Source of the DNA: Bacillota bacterium
Lineage (GTDB): Bacteria; Bacillota; UBA4882; UBA8346
NCBI GenBank assembly: GCA_023435225.1
Contig: JAEYRX010000064.1
Span: forward strand, 1-64,000
Direction of reading: 5' to 3'
Length of the DNA stretch: 64,000 nt
Shown here: positions 25,509 through 33,807 of the stretch, in pieces
Layout: each line of letters begins with the position of its first letter
Position numbering within the stretch: position 1 is the first letter of the stretch
Translations under genes and position numbers: made by a program
Notes under the pieces: model-generated
Database searches by the model: none
Told to the model about the DNA's origin: nothing
What the model saw: the letters and a program-made list of their open reading frames with translations, nothing else

Positions 25509-25628
25509 TTAAGGGAGTTTTATAATTACCATAATCAAGTTTTGGATACAATATATAGTGACTAACCCAGATGCGACTATCAATCTATTGTATCCAAATG
25601 TCAAAATTTTTAACTATGAAACTCCCTC
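25509..25628. repeat. Inverted-repeat element with AGGGAGTTTYATAATT ends
   Basis: The end TTAAGGGAGTTTTATAATTA is inverted at the right as AACTATGAAACTCCCTCATT. An inner pair TTGGATACAATA / TATTGTATCCAA is also present. It fits a MITE of about 120 bp. Related ends occur at 49747-49770 and near 15458. Confidence 0.65.
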
Positions 25629-25694
25629 ATTTATTAAAAACTACTGATCACAAATGAATTACACGATTCACGGCCATCTTGCCATAAACGGCAG

Positions 25695-25903
25695 CATAAA
25701 TTATTCCGACAAAAGATACAAGGTAGTATTAGATTTATTTCCTTTCGAAACTTTGACTGGCTTTTTGGGTCTTTTTTATTCATCAAAGCCGTCCCCCTTT
25801 AGGCTGTTTTAATCTAGATAAACAAATTTTTGGAAATATAAAGCAGGCCTTTTGGGGCAATATTAAACCGCCCTCCCTGGCGGATCCCAAGCCTCCCTGC
25901 TTT
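25695..25903 (-). ncRNA. Candidate small RNA with tandem AGGGAG hexaloops
   Basis: On the minus strand a TTAAAA-17-TATACT promoter (25931-25936, 25908-25913) would start an RNA near 25901. Its 5' end can form AAGC-AGGGAG-GCTT (25889-25902) and CCGCC-AGGGAG-GGCGG (25868-25883). Both loops fit the ANGGAN hexaloop bound by CsrA. Further GGA triplets occur downstream to about 25695. A competing long-range stem, AAAGCAGG / CCTGCTTT, spans 25840-25903. The 3' end is not defined. The 5' end and function are inferences. Confidence 0.35.
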
Positions 25904-25983
25904 AATTAGTATATCGGCTATAAAAAAATTTTTTAAATAAGACCTAAGTCCTGTTTTTTTTATTACAAATATGGAAAAATTTT

Positions 25984-26778
25984 TTATTTATTATCTCTGA
26001 TAATATCGCTGTAATTATGTCCCGCAAATAATAATTCCATTGTTTTTGTGTAATCGCCATTTTCGTCGGAGATGATTATCGGCGGCAAAACTTGAAGATT
26101 ATTTTTAATCCCCGGTTTTGTTTCAATTAAAAGCAAATTACTGTTTAAATGTGGTTTAGGATGGATAAAACATATTTTCCTTGGAACTAGATGATTTTGA
26201 TTTAAAATGAACATCAATTCCGCAAATCTTTCAGTAGGATAAATCAAAGTAACTCTTCCATTACCTTTTACCAATCTAACAGCAGCCTTAACAACATCAC
26301 TTAATGTACAACTAATTTCGAACTTTGCAATAGCCAAAGCAGAGTTCTCGGAGACCACTCCTTTTCCCACCGGGAAAAATGGGGGATTTGATATTACATA
26401 ATCAAAGGAGTTTAACTTTAAAGATGAGGGAAGCGATTTTAAATCGCCTGAAATCATCTTAATTTTATCCTCAAGTTGATTAATACTTATACTTCGATTG
26501 GCCATCTCCACTAATTCGGGCTGTATTTCCAGTCCAGTCACTGATGCTACCTTTTTTTGGCCGGCTATTAATAATGACAAAACACCGCCCCCACTTCCCA
26601 ATTCAATTACCTGATCAGTGATTTTGGGCGCTATAAATCCAGCCAACAAAAAAGCATCGATAGTAAATTTAAATTTGGCAGGGTTTTGAATAATTTTTAA
26701 GCCTTGAAATCCCAGACGGTCTATTTGTTCCCCATCTTTCAATGTAGATATAAATTCCACCAATACCAATCCCTTCAT
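25984..26778 (-). CDS. trmN6: tRNA1(Val) A37 N6-methyltransferase family protein
   Basis: This SAM-dependent methyltransferase belongs to the YfiC/TrmN6 family, which methylates N6 of A37 in tRNA-Val. The SAM motif VIELGSGGGVLSLLIA is near 58 and the adenine-N6 catalytic NPPF motif near 129 (DYVISNPPFFPVGKG). Length 264 residues. The start is uncertain: ATG at 26778 with GAGGG, or a TTG/GTG a few codons later behind AAGGGA. Downstream lie repeats and a possible small RNA rather than a partner gene. Confidence 0.85.
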   Translation of the reverse strand: MKGLVLVEFISTLKDGEQIDRLGFQGLKIIQNPAKFKFTIDAFLLAGFIAPKITDQVIELGSGGGVLSLLIAGQKKVASVTGLEIQPELVEMANRSISINQLEDKIKMISGDLKSLPSSLKLNSFDYVISNPPFFPVGKGVVSENSALAIAKFEISCTLSDVVKAAVRLVKGNGRVTLIYPTERFAELMFILNQNHLVPRKICFIHPKPHLNSNLLLIETKPGIKNNLQVLPPIIISDENGDYTKTMELLFAGHNYSDIIRDNK

Positions 26779-27037
26779 TAACCCTCAATTATTAAAATTA
26801 TCTGCTGGAATTTTATATTTGTCAAATCCAATTTATTATTTGGTATAAAGTGGGAAAATAGAAAAATGTATGCTATCTTGTATATCTGCTAATAATATTT
26901 CCAGTTGATGTTAACAAGTATCCTTTCCACTAAATTAAATTCTTAACTTAATCTTATAAAATAGCAAATGGGAAGGATGGGGAAATCCTTACTTTTTAAA
27001 GGTTTTATCAACTAATTTTCTTTAAGGAGGAATCTTC

Positions 27038-28417
27038 ATGGATTCTAAAGTTGTCGCCTTACTTATTCTAATTACTTGTCTGATATTCACTTCCACCCCG
27101 GTTATCAATTCTATTCACCCGGATATTGGTATCAACAATCAAATAATTGAAGTAAAAATAGATGGGGGTAAGTTTAACTCCAGTACAACCGTCAAGCTAA
27201 CCAGATCGGAGGAACCGGATATCGTAGCCGATAATATTAAATTGATTACCAAGAACGAACTTACCTGTTCTTTTGATTTGACCAACCGGAGTGTTGGAAA
27301 ATGGAATCTAGTGGTAACTAATAACAGCAAAGTTATCAAAAAAGGAAAAACAGCAATTCTGAGTGATAGTTTTGAGATTCAATATCCGGAACCAATTCTT
27401 AACAACATTTCACCTAATACAGGGGTAGTACCAGAGATAACAAGTTTTAAATTGGATGGATTTAATTTCCGAGCCGGAGCTAAGGTTCGCTTAAGAAAAA
27501 ACTTAAATGAACTTAAGGTTAAAGACATTCAAGTGGCATCTCCCCAAAAAATAACCGGAATAATTGATTTAAACAATGCTCGATCAGGTTCCTATGATGT
27601 AGTAATAATTAATGACGACCAAAAAAAATGCACTCTTAAAGATGGTTTTATAGTCGAAACACCAATTCCCGTCAAAAACGATGTTGATGAAAGAACTTCT
27701 ACTGATAATAAAGAACCTAATAATAGTTCGATGCCTAATATTAGTAAGATTAATCCAAAACAAGGTTTCAACAATGGAGCTATTCTCTGTAGTGTTTACG
27801 GTTCAAATTTCCAAACTGGTTTACTAATTAAGCTTGTTTCTGCCGATATTCAAATTCCGGGACAGAACATAAAATTAAATGATGATGAAAAAATAACCTG
27901 CTTTTTTGACCTCAACCAAAAACCGGTTGGCGACTATGATGTGATTGTAATCAACCCAGATGGCCAACAAGCATTCCTGAATAACGGCTTCGAAATTCTT
28001 GAATTTACACAAGCATATGATGATTTAAATGCAAAGCTGAAGCCGACATTTTTTGATTTCGATAAAGCGGAAATCCGCTCGGACCAACTGGCTAACCTGA
28101 AAGAAAATATTAATTTATTAATTGAAAACCCCGAACTTTATATATTAATTGGCGGCCATGCTGATGAACGGGGCAGTAGAGAATATAATCTTGATTTATC
28201 AGCTAGACGGGCAGAGGCTATTAAGGATATTTTTCTTAAAAGTGGAATTAATACGGAAAAAGTAACGATTTATGCATACGGCAAAGACTACCCGGCTAAA
28301 ACAGGGCACGATGAATCATCATGGTGGTTCAACCGGAGAGTGGATATTTTTGTATATGAAACCCCACCCAGTAAAGAGCAAGGATTAATAAGATCGGAAA
28401 ATGACCTGGAATATTAA
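27038..28417 (+). CDS. Exported TIG-repeat protein with OmpA/Pal-like C-terminal domain
   Basis: A signal-like N-terminus (about 1-24) is followed by three IPT/TIG-type beta domains at ~25-112, ~115-205 and ~236-325, each starting with an ISP-type strand and ending near DGF. A C-terminal OmpA/Pal domain (~335-450) has FFDFDKAEIRSDQ, GGHADERGSREYNLDLSARRA and WWFNRRVDIFVYE, the residues that hold diaminopimelate of peptidoglycan. No lipobox Cys is seen, so its anchor is unclear. The protein would tie periplasmic or outer-membrane parts to the wall and supports a diderm envelope. A strong AAGGAGG precedes the ATG. Confidence 0.85.
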   Translation: MDSKVVALLILITCLIFTSTPVINSIHPDIGINNQIIEVKIDGGKFNSSTTVKLTRSEEPDIVADNIKLITKNELTCSFDLTNRSVGKWNLVVTNNSKVIKKGKTAILSDSFEIQYPEPILNNISPNTGVVPEITSFKLDGFNFRAGAKVRLRKNLNELKVKDIQVASPQKITGIIDLNNARSGSYDVVIINDDQKKCTLKDGFIVETPIPVKNDVDERTSTDNKEPNNSSMPNISKINPKQGFNNGAILCSVYGSNFQTGLLIKLVSADIQIPGQNIKLNDDEKITCFFDLNQKPVGDYDVIVINPDGQQAFLNNGFEILEFTQAYDDLNAKLKPTFFDFDKAEIRSDQLANLKENINLLIENPELYILIGGHADERGSREYNLDLSARRAEAIKDIFLKSGINTEKVTIYAYGKDYPAKTGHDESSWWFNRRVDIFVYETPPSKEQGLIRSENDLEY

Positions 28418-28459
28418 GTATCACTGATGTTGGTAAAATAAGGAATACAATAAAACTTA

Positions 28460-28488
28460 TTGACAAATTGATAATAAGTTGGTATATT
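28460..28488 (+). promoter_or_regulatory. Consensus promoter with no annotated gene
   Basis: TTGACA (28460-28465), a 17-base spacer and TATATT (28483-28488). The predicted start coincides with an ATG at 28495 that opens only a 21-codon frame. The transcript would run into the hairpin at 28629-28656. Confidence 0.6.
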
Positions 28489-28628
28489 TGTACTATGAAG
28501 TTACTAATCAGGTACTATTATTGCTCGATTATTACTATTTATATATTTTTATTTGATTAAATTTAAACACTTTATTCCAAATTGATTTTAAGTATGTTCT
28601 TCCCTCGACCTCCTTTTTTAATAAACCT

Positions 28629-28656
28629 CAACAGACCGGTTAACCCCGGTCTGTTG
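28629..28656. terminator. Hairpin terminator after the Spy-like gene
   Basis: CAACAGACCGG (28629-28639) pairs perfectly with CCGGTCTGTTG (28646-28656). T-rich tracts are modest on both strands (GCATTTTAAAT on plus). It can serve the minus-strand Spy gene and the plus-strand transcript from 28495. Confidence 0.65.
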
Positions 28657-28679
28657 GCATTTTAAATAATTATTACTTG

Positions 28680-29138
28680 TTAAAATCTACCGCAACCTCT
28701 TCTTCCCGGTCTACCGAAACCGCAATTATCATTCCAACCGCTACTCTCCAGCTGCTTTTGTTGTTCCGGCGTTAGAACCGCTTTTATTCTGTTCTTCATC
28801 GTTTTAGCTTTATTAATCATTTGAATCTTTAGAGCATTTACTTCTTTAGTCTTAGCATCAACTGCCGCCTGGTTTATCGGTTCAGCCGCCCATAATTGTC
28901 TTAGTTCCAGATGTTTTCTCTGTAAATCCTGACGCAACGCCAAAGTATCTTTCTGAAAGTCTTGCCGGATTACTAAAATTTTCTGTTCCTGGTCAGGAGT
29001 GAGATTTAAGTTTTTATAAAAAGAATATGCTCCTGTTTTACCACAATTAGGGCCTTGACCCTGATAAGCCCAAGCAGATAACGAAACTGCACCAATTAAT
29101 ACCGCTGTAATCATCGTAATTAAAATTGTCTTTTTCAT
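28680..29138 (-). CDS. Spy/CpxP-like periplasmic protein
   Basis: A clear signal peptide ending SLSAWA near residue 24 exports this 152-residue protein. Two LTxxQ-type motifs, LTPDQEQ and LTPEQQ, with the helical, Arg/Gln-rich segment between them define the Spy/CpxP/LTXXQ family of envelope chaperones and metal-stress sensors. The C-terminus is rich in Gly, Arg and Cys and may bind metal. It is transcribed divergently from an OmpR-type two-component system, which likely controls it. Confidence 0.82.
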   Translation of the reverse strand: MKKTILITMITAVLIGAVSLSAWAYQGQGPNCGKTGAYSFYKNLNLTPDQEQKILVIRQDFQKDTLALRQDLQRKHLELRQLWAAEPINQAAVDAKTKEVNALKIQMINKAKTMKNRIKAVLTPEQQKQLESSGWNDNCGFGRPGRRGCGRF

Positions 29139-29262
29139 TTTTAACTACCTCCTAAAATAATATTTAATCAAAGAATCTTTAAATATTTATGTTTCCACCT
29201 CCTTAAAGATTTTTTAGACTAAGCTTATAATAAACCTATTTTATGAAAGCTTAATGAATAAC

Positions 29263-29281
29263 TTGTGGAGATTTTGTGGAG
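29263..29281. promoter_or_regulatory. Candidate OmpR-type operator (direct repeat, 11-bp period)
   Basis: TTGTGGAG occurs at 29263-29270 and again at 29274-29281, one helical turn apart, between the divergent Spy and response-regulator genes. Tandem sites with this period are typical for OmpR/PhoB-family regulators. Confidence 0.5.
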
Positions 29282-29434
29282 GTTTTTATCCTTAACTATT
29301 CAGACATCAAAAAAAGCGATATACTTAAACAGAGATATCAAGAAATAACTTTTATATACTTTTTTATTATAAATCTCTGTGATCTCAGTGACTCTGTGGT
29401 TATTATCTTTATTTTTATAAGAATAGGATAGAAA

Positions 29435-30133
29435 ATGGCTAAAATTTTAGTTATAGAAGATGAATTAAAAATACAACAAATCATACGGGCTTACTTGGAA
29501 AAAGAAGGCTTTGACATATTGTTGGCTTCAAATGGGGCAGAAGGATTGGAGCTGACTAAACGGGAAAAACCGGATTTAATTGTATTGGATTTAATGTTAC
29601 CGTTAGTTCCCGGCGAACAAATACTTACTACCGTGAGGCAAACCTCGGAGATACCGGTGATAATTCTTTCCGCCAAAGGTTCTGAAGATGAACGAATCTT
29701 CGGCTTGAATATAGGCGCTGATGATTACCTGGTGAAGCCTTTCAGCCCTCGCGAATTGGTAGCCAGAGTTAATGCTCACTTACGCCGTCTGAAAACCACT
29801 ACTTCGGCCACGCAAGCTACTGTTTTTTCTTTTAACAGGCAAAAATTACAACTTAACCCGGCCAAACACGAGGTTTATCTTGATAATAAAATTATCAATT
29901 TGACCCCGACCGAATTCAAAATACTCCTATTACTAGCCCAAACTCCCGGACAAGTATTTAATAGGAGTCAATTGGTGGAACAAGTCCAAGGATACAATTA
30001 CAGTGGATTTGATCGTACTATTGACAGCCATATTAAAAATTTACGTCAAAAGATCGAACCGAATCCTGAAGAACCCATTTTTATTTTAACCGTATTCGGT
30101 TTGGGCTATAAATTCGGAGGTGAACCGGATTGA
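29435..30133 (+). CDS. OmpR-family response regulator (envelope-stress type)
   Basis: A receiver domain (1-115) has Glu8-Asp9 in VIEDE, phosphoacceptor Asp52 in VLDLMLP, Ser79 and Lys101 in LVKPFSP. A winged-helix DNA-binding domain (~130-230) ends with RTIDSHIKNLRQKIE and GLGYKF. Length 232 residues. The kinase starts in its stop codon. The divergent Spy-like gene suggests a CpxR-like role, which is an inference. No close GGAGG precedes the ATG. Confidence 0.92.
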   Translation: MAKILVIEDELKIQQIIRAYLEKEGFDILLASNGAEGLELTKREKPDLIVLDLMLPLVPGEQILTTVRQTSEIPVIILSAKGSEDERIFGLNIGADDYLVKPFSPRELVARVNAHLRRLKTTTSATQATVFSFNRQKLQLNPAKHEVYLDNKIINLTPTEFKILLLLAQTPGQVFNRSQLVEQVQGYNYSGFDRTIDSHIKNLRQKIEPNPEEPIFILTVFGLGYKFGGEPD

Positions 30134-31464
30134 TTACTAAATCACCTATTTTACAAAGATTAACCTTAATTATTTTACTTATCTCTTTCGGGAGTATCCT
30201 AACCTCTGGCTTCTTTATTCATCTGGCCTTAAACCGTCAGTTTCAAGATTATTTAACCCGAACGGAAATGGTTAGACAACAGCAGGTAGTAAAAGTTTTA
30301 GCTGGTATTTATCAGGAACTGGGCGGTTGGGATCAAATGCCCAGTGGTATGCATTTTGGTAGAGGTATGTATCTTGGTAATCTACGTTATGTTACCGATT
30401 ATCAGGGTCAAGTAGTATTGGTAATACGTCATGGTCCTAACCCGAAGCCACAGTCTTCATTAAGAACTGTCCCGATAAAAGTTGGTAATAAAGTAGTTGG
30501 AACCGCTTATTTCGGTAAAACTATGCTCCAAGATCTCCTATCCCGTCAGGATGAACTTTTCCGAAATACAATTAATTCTTCAATTGTCTGGTCAATAATT
30601 ATTACCGGACTGATATCCCTGTTAGTCGCCTTTATTTTCGCTAAAAGAATATCCAACCCAATTAGGGAAATGAATCAAATAGCCCGTAATATCTCCAGTG
30701 GCAATCTGGAAACCCGGGTCAGTATTTTACCTGATGATGAAGTCGGAGAACTGGGTGAAAGTATCAATTTTTTAGCGGAACGTCTTAAACAAGTAGACGA
30801 ATTAAGAAAAAAAATGACCGCTGATGTAGCCCACGATCTTAGAACTCCATTAACTACCGTTAGAAGTCACCTGGAGGGAATGATCGATAAAGTGCTTCCT
30901 GCTTCTCTGGAAAATCTGGAGTCGGTGTTGGAAGAGGTTAAACGTCTGATTTCTCTGGTCAATGACCTTCAGTCAATCGCCATTGCCGATAGTTCAACCA
31001 GCCACTATCCCAAAAAGCCGATAGATTTAAAAGAATTTATTGCCGATTTAATAAAAAAAATGCATCCTCTTTTCGATAATAAAGGAGTAATTCTGGAGGT
31101 TGAAGATATCCCTAAGGTTACCTTTAACTCAAACCGGGAATTACTAGCTAAAATCTTTGATAATTTACTATCAAACGCCTTAAAATTTACTTCACCGGGA
31201 AAAAGAGTTTCAATTAAAGCGGAAAATACTGTCGGCAAATTAATAATTTGGATTAAAGATGAAGGAATCGGAATTGATAAAAAAGACTTACCATTTATTT
31301 TTGAACGTTTTTACCGAACCGATCAATCCCGCAACCGGGAAAGCGGCGGTTTCGGTTTAGGATTAACTATTGTCAAAGAATTAGTTCAGGCATTGGACGG
31401 TAATATAGCAGTTTCCAGTCAACCCGGAATTGGAACCGAATTTACTGTAACATTTATACTATAA
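30130..31464 (+). CDS. Sensor histidine kinase partner of the OmpR-type regulator
   Basis: Two membrane helices (~13-33 and ~150-170) enclose a ~110-residue sensor domain; a HAMP domain follows (RISNPIREMNQIARNISSGN), then HisKA with the phosphorylated His in DVAHDLRTPLTTVR and an ATPase domain with NLLSNALKF, DEGIGID and GGFGLGL. Length 444 residues. It starts with TTG overlapping the regulator's TGA; GGAGGTGA is 6 bases upstream. The sensed signal is unknown but envelope stress is likely from context. Confidence 0.92.
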   Translation: MITKSPILQRLTLIILLISFGSILTSGFFIHLALNRQFQDYLTRTEMVRQQQVVKVLAGIYQELGGWDQMPSGMHFGRGMYLGNLRYVTDYQGQVVLVIRHGPNPKPQSSLRTVPIKVGNKVVGTAYFGKTMLQDLLSRQDELFRNTINSSIVWSIIITGLISLLVAFIFAKRISNPIREMNQIARNISSGNLETRVSILPDDEVGELGESINFLAERLKQVDELRKKMTADVAHDLRTPLTTVRSHLEGMIDKVLPASLENLESVLEEVKRLISLVNDLQSIAIADSSTSHYPKKPIDLKEFIADLIKKMHPLFDNKGVILEVEDIPKVTFNSNRELLAKIFDNLLSNALKFTSPGKRVSIKAENTVGKLIIWIKDEGIGIDKKDLPFIFERFYRTDQSRNRESGGFGLGLTIVKELVQALDGNIAVSSQPGIGTEFTVTFIL

Positions 31465-31466
31465 TT

Positions 31467-31500
31467 AAAAAAGAGTTGGATTTAACTCCAACCCTTTTTT
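31467..31500 (+). terminator. Terminator of the two-component operon
   Basis: GTTGGA (31475-31480) pairs with TCCAAC (31487-31492), extended by an A-tract and a run of six T residues. Confidence 0.75.
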
Positions 31501-31525
31501 AATGTCTTGAAAACAACCTACTAAT

Positions 31526-31672
31526 ACAACTTTCCCACCTTAAAATTATACAGTTAAGTCAATACTTTGGAACATCGATTTTTGAAAAATCGTTAAATCT
31601 TTCGATATTTTCAAAAATCGATATTGATTGATATGACTTAACTGAATAATATTATTGATGTGGGAAAATTGA
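31526..31672. repeat. Nested inverted-repeat element (~147 bp)
   Basis: Outer ends CAACTTTCCCAC / GTGGGAAAATTG, then CAGTTAAGTCA / TGACTTAACTG, then ATCGATTTTTGAAAA / TTTTCAAAAATCGAT form one long stem-loop. It has no coding capacity and fits a MITE. Confidence 0.65.
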
Positions 31673-31683
31673 ATTACTAATTC

Positions 31684-32097
31684 TTAATTTAGTTCGATTC
31701 GACGCACTTTATTTGCTGCCTCTTCTCTTTTCGGTAAGGATAATTTCAGAACCCCGTCTTTAAAATTGGCCTTAATCTCATCCTCATTAATGTTATCGAC
31801 AATGAAACTCCGGGTTACTTGACCCATAAACCTTTCCTTTCTAAGATAGTTATCTTGCTTCTCCTCGGTCTCGTTATTCCGTTTGGCGCTAATCGTAAGC
31901 CTACCGTCAGTTATTTCAATATTAATATCCTCTTTAGAAAAACCCGGTAATTCAGCTTCGATTAAATACTCTTTCTCATTCTCGGAAATGTCGGTTTTAA
32001 AAGAACCTAGTCTTCCGGAGAAGAAATCATCATTAAAAAAGTCGGTTAAAAATCCTCGCTCTAAATTATTGAACTTAAATGGAATCAGATCAAACAT
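31684..32097 (-). CDS. Hsp20-family small heat-shock protein
   Basis: This ATP-independent chaperone holds unfolding proteins. The alpha-crystallin domain (~40-130) contains EKEYLIEAELPGFSKEDINIE, GRLTISAKR and the family tail FKDGVLKLSLPK. Length 137 residues from the ATG at 32097, which has TTGGAGGTG 5 bases upstream; the longer frame would start inside that site. No CIRCE element is seen upstream. Confidence 0.93.
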   Translation of the reverse strand: MFDLIPFKFNNLERGFLTDFFNDDFFSGRLGSFKTDISENEKEYLIEAELPGFSKEDINIEITDGRLTISAKRNNETEEKQDNYLRKERFMGQVTRSFIVDNINEDEIKANFKDGVLKLSLPKREEAANKVRRIELN

Positions 32098-32445
32098 TTT
32101 TAACACCTCCAATTTGATTTTTATTGACCTTTTCTGATTTAATCTTAATACAATTGTTTCTATAATCCAAATTCAATTTAAAGTAATTAGGAATTTTATG
32201 CTTTAGTTTGACGTTATAGCCGGAAATTATTATTTCAATCTTCAATTTTTCTATTTCTTGTTAACTCATGCTTTCATTTTCGACCACTTTGGTCAAATAA
32301 GGTCAGATAATAATGCCAAATACTATTTTTTTTGGATAAAAATTCTTGACATCTTATCAATAATAAACAATAATAACTATATCTGTAAAAATATAATAAA
32401 TTCATATCATTCAAAACAATCAATAATATATGGGAGGCCACATTA
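32098..32445. other. Divergent promoter region, no gene seen
   Basis: AT-rich spacer between the divergent Hsp20 and M16 genes. It contains a small GACCACTTTGGTC hairpin at 32281-32293 and a TTGACA at 32346 without a convincing -10 at the right distance. Nothing else is recognised. Confidence 0.4.
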
Positions 32446-33807
32446 ATGTCATTACTATTTAATCCAGGGAAAACCCTTAGATTATCGGTAGTATTTCTTA
32501 TTATGATTTCTCTGTTTTTAATTACTCCGCTTTCTCCAATATCCGCCGATACGGATTCCATTTTTACGCCCTATCAAAAATATATTTTAGAAAACGGCTT
32601 AACAGTAATAATCAAAGAAGTTCATTCTTCTCCTATTGTGGCAATTGATATCCAGGTGGGAACCGGTGCTAAAAATGAATCAATAAACAATGCCGGCATT
32701 TCTCATTTTCTGGAGCACATGTTGTTTAAGGGAACTGAACGGCGTAAAGTCGGTGAAATTGCCAAGGAGATTACAGCGGTCGGAGGTCGCTTAAATGGAG
32801 CAACATCATTGGATACAACACATTATTATGTTACTTTGCCAAGTAAATATGTGGATTTGGCTCTTGATATAGAGGCCGATGCCATTATGAACTCCACTTT
32901 TGATCCGGAAGAAATAGAGAGAGAAAGACTCGTAGTGCTTGAAGAAATACGGCGACGCGACGATAACAACCAAAGTATCATGTATTCTTTGGGATTTAAC
33001 AAATTATTCGCCGGTACCCCTTATGCTAATGATGTTCTAGGTACAGCTGATACTCTGCAAAATATTAACCGGGATGTATTTTTGGATTATTATCACAAGT
33101 ATTACGTACCTAATAATATGGCAATTGCAATAGTAGGTGATATTGACCCAGACAAAACTCTGGCTCAAATTAAACTGCTCTTTAAAGATTTCAAACCGAA
33201 CAAGATACAACCTGCTCCCACTTTCGAGATACCCAAATTAACAGAAATAACTCGTTTTGAAATTCAAAAAGATGTCCATCAAACTTATATGTGCTTTGGC
33301 TTTCCGGTCCCAGCATTAAGTTTCAGCGATCGAGCCGCCCTAAGCGTATTAACGGTTTTATTGGGCGACTCAGAAAATTCCCGTCTTTTTAAACTTTATG
33401 GTAAACGCTTAATCCGTTCTATCAGGGCCGGCTTTTTCAACTTCCAAGATGGTGGATTAGTAGGTATTTACATTGAAACTGAAAATAAAGCTTCAGTTCT
33501 GGAACGTAAAGTTCAACCGATTCTAAAAGATTTGATAGCTGATGGTGTTTCGGATGATGAATTAACAATAGCCAAAACTCTTTTAAAAACTCGTTACGCT
33601 TTTAGAGCTGAAAATGATTATTTATTAGCAAATATTATGAGCTATTCCGAGGTCACCGGTTCTGTTACGGACGCAATTGAATTTGAACAGAGTATTGACA
33701 AAGTAACTAAAGAGGATATTCAGCGGATAGCTAAGGAGTATCTAAATCCTAACGGTTATATATTGATTTCGTTGAATACTGGGGAGGATAATAAAAATGA
33801 AAAATAA
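32446..33807 (+). CDS. M16-family zinc peptidase (active subunit)
   Basis: A signal peptide (about 1-34, ending ISA) suggests a periplasmic enzyme. The inverted zinc motif HFLEH is at 87-91 with a downstream Glu in VLEEIRRRDD near 165. The protein has the two-domain M16B architecture, 453 residues. The next gene, an inactive paralogue, overlaps by 11 bases; such pairs form heterodimeric peptidases like mitochondrial processing peptidase. GGGAGG precedes the ATG. Substrate unknown. Confidence 0.9.
   Translation: MSLLFNPGKTLRLSVVFLIMISLFLITPLSPISADTDSIFTPYQKYILENGLTVIIKEVHSSPIVAIDIQVGTGAKNESINNAGISHFLEHMLFKGTERRKVGEIAKEITAVGGRLNGATSLDTTHYYVTLPSKYVDLALDIEADAIMNSTFDPEEIERERLVVLEEIRRRDDNNQSIMYSLGFNKLFAGTPYANDVLGTADTLQNINRDVFLDYYHKYYVPNNMAIAIVGDIDPDKTLAQIKLLFKDFKPNKIQPAPTFEIPKLTEITRFEIQKDVHQTYMCFGFPVPALSFSDRAALSVLTVLLGDSENSRLFKLYGKRLIRSIRAGFFNFQDGGLVGIYIETENKASVLERKVQPILKDLIADGVSDDELTIAKTLLKTRYAFRAENDYLLANIMSYSEVTGSVTDAIEFEQSIDKVTKEDIQRIAKEYLNPNGYILISLNTGEDNKNEK

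Noticed and set aside
25840..25903. SRP RNA, RNase P RNA, tmRNA or a known riboswitch
   Set aside because: None of the conserved core sequences of these RNAs is present on either strand.
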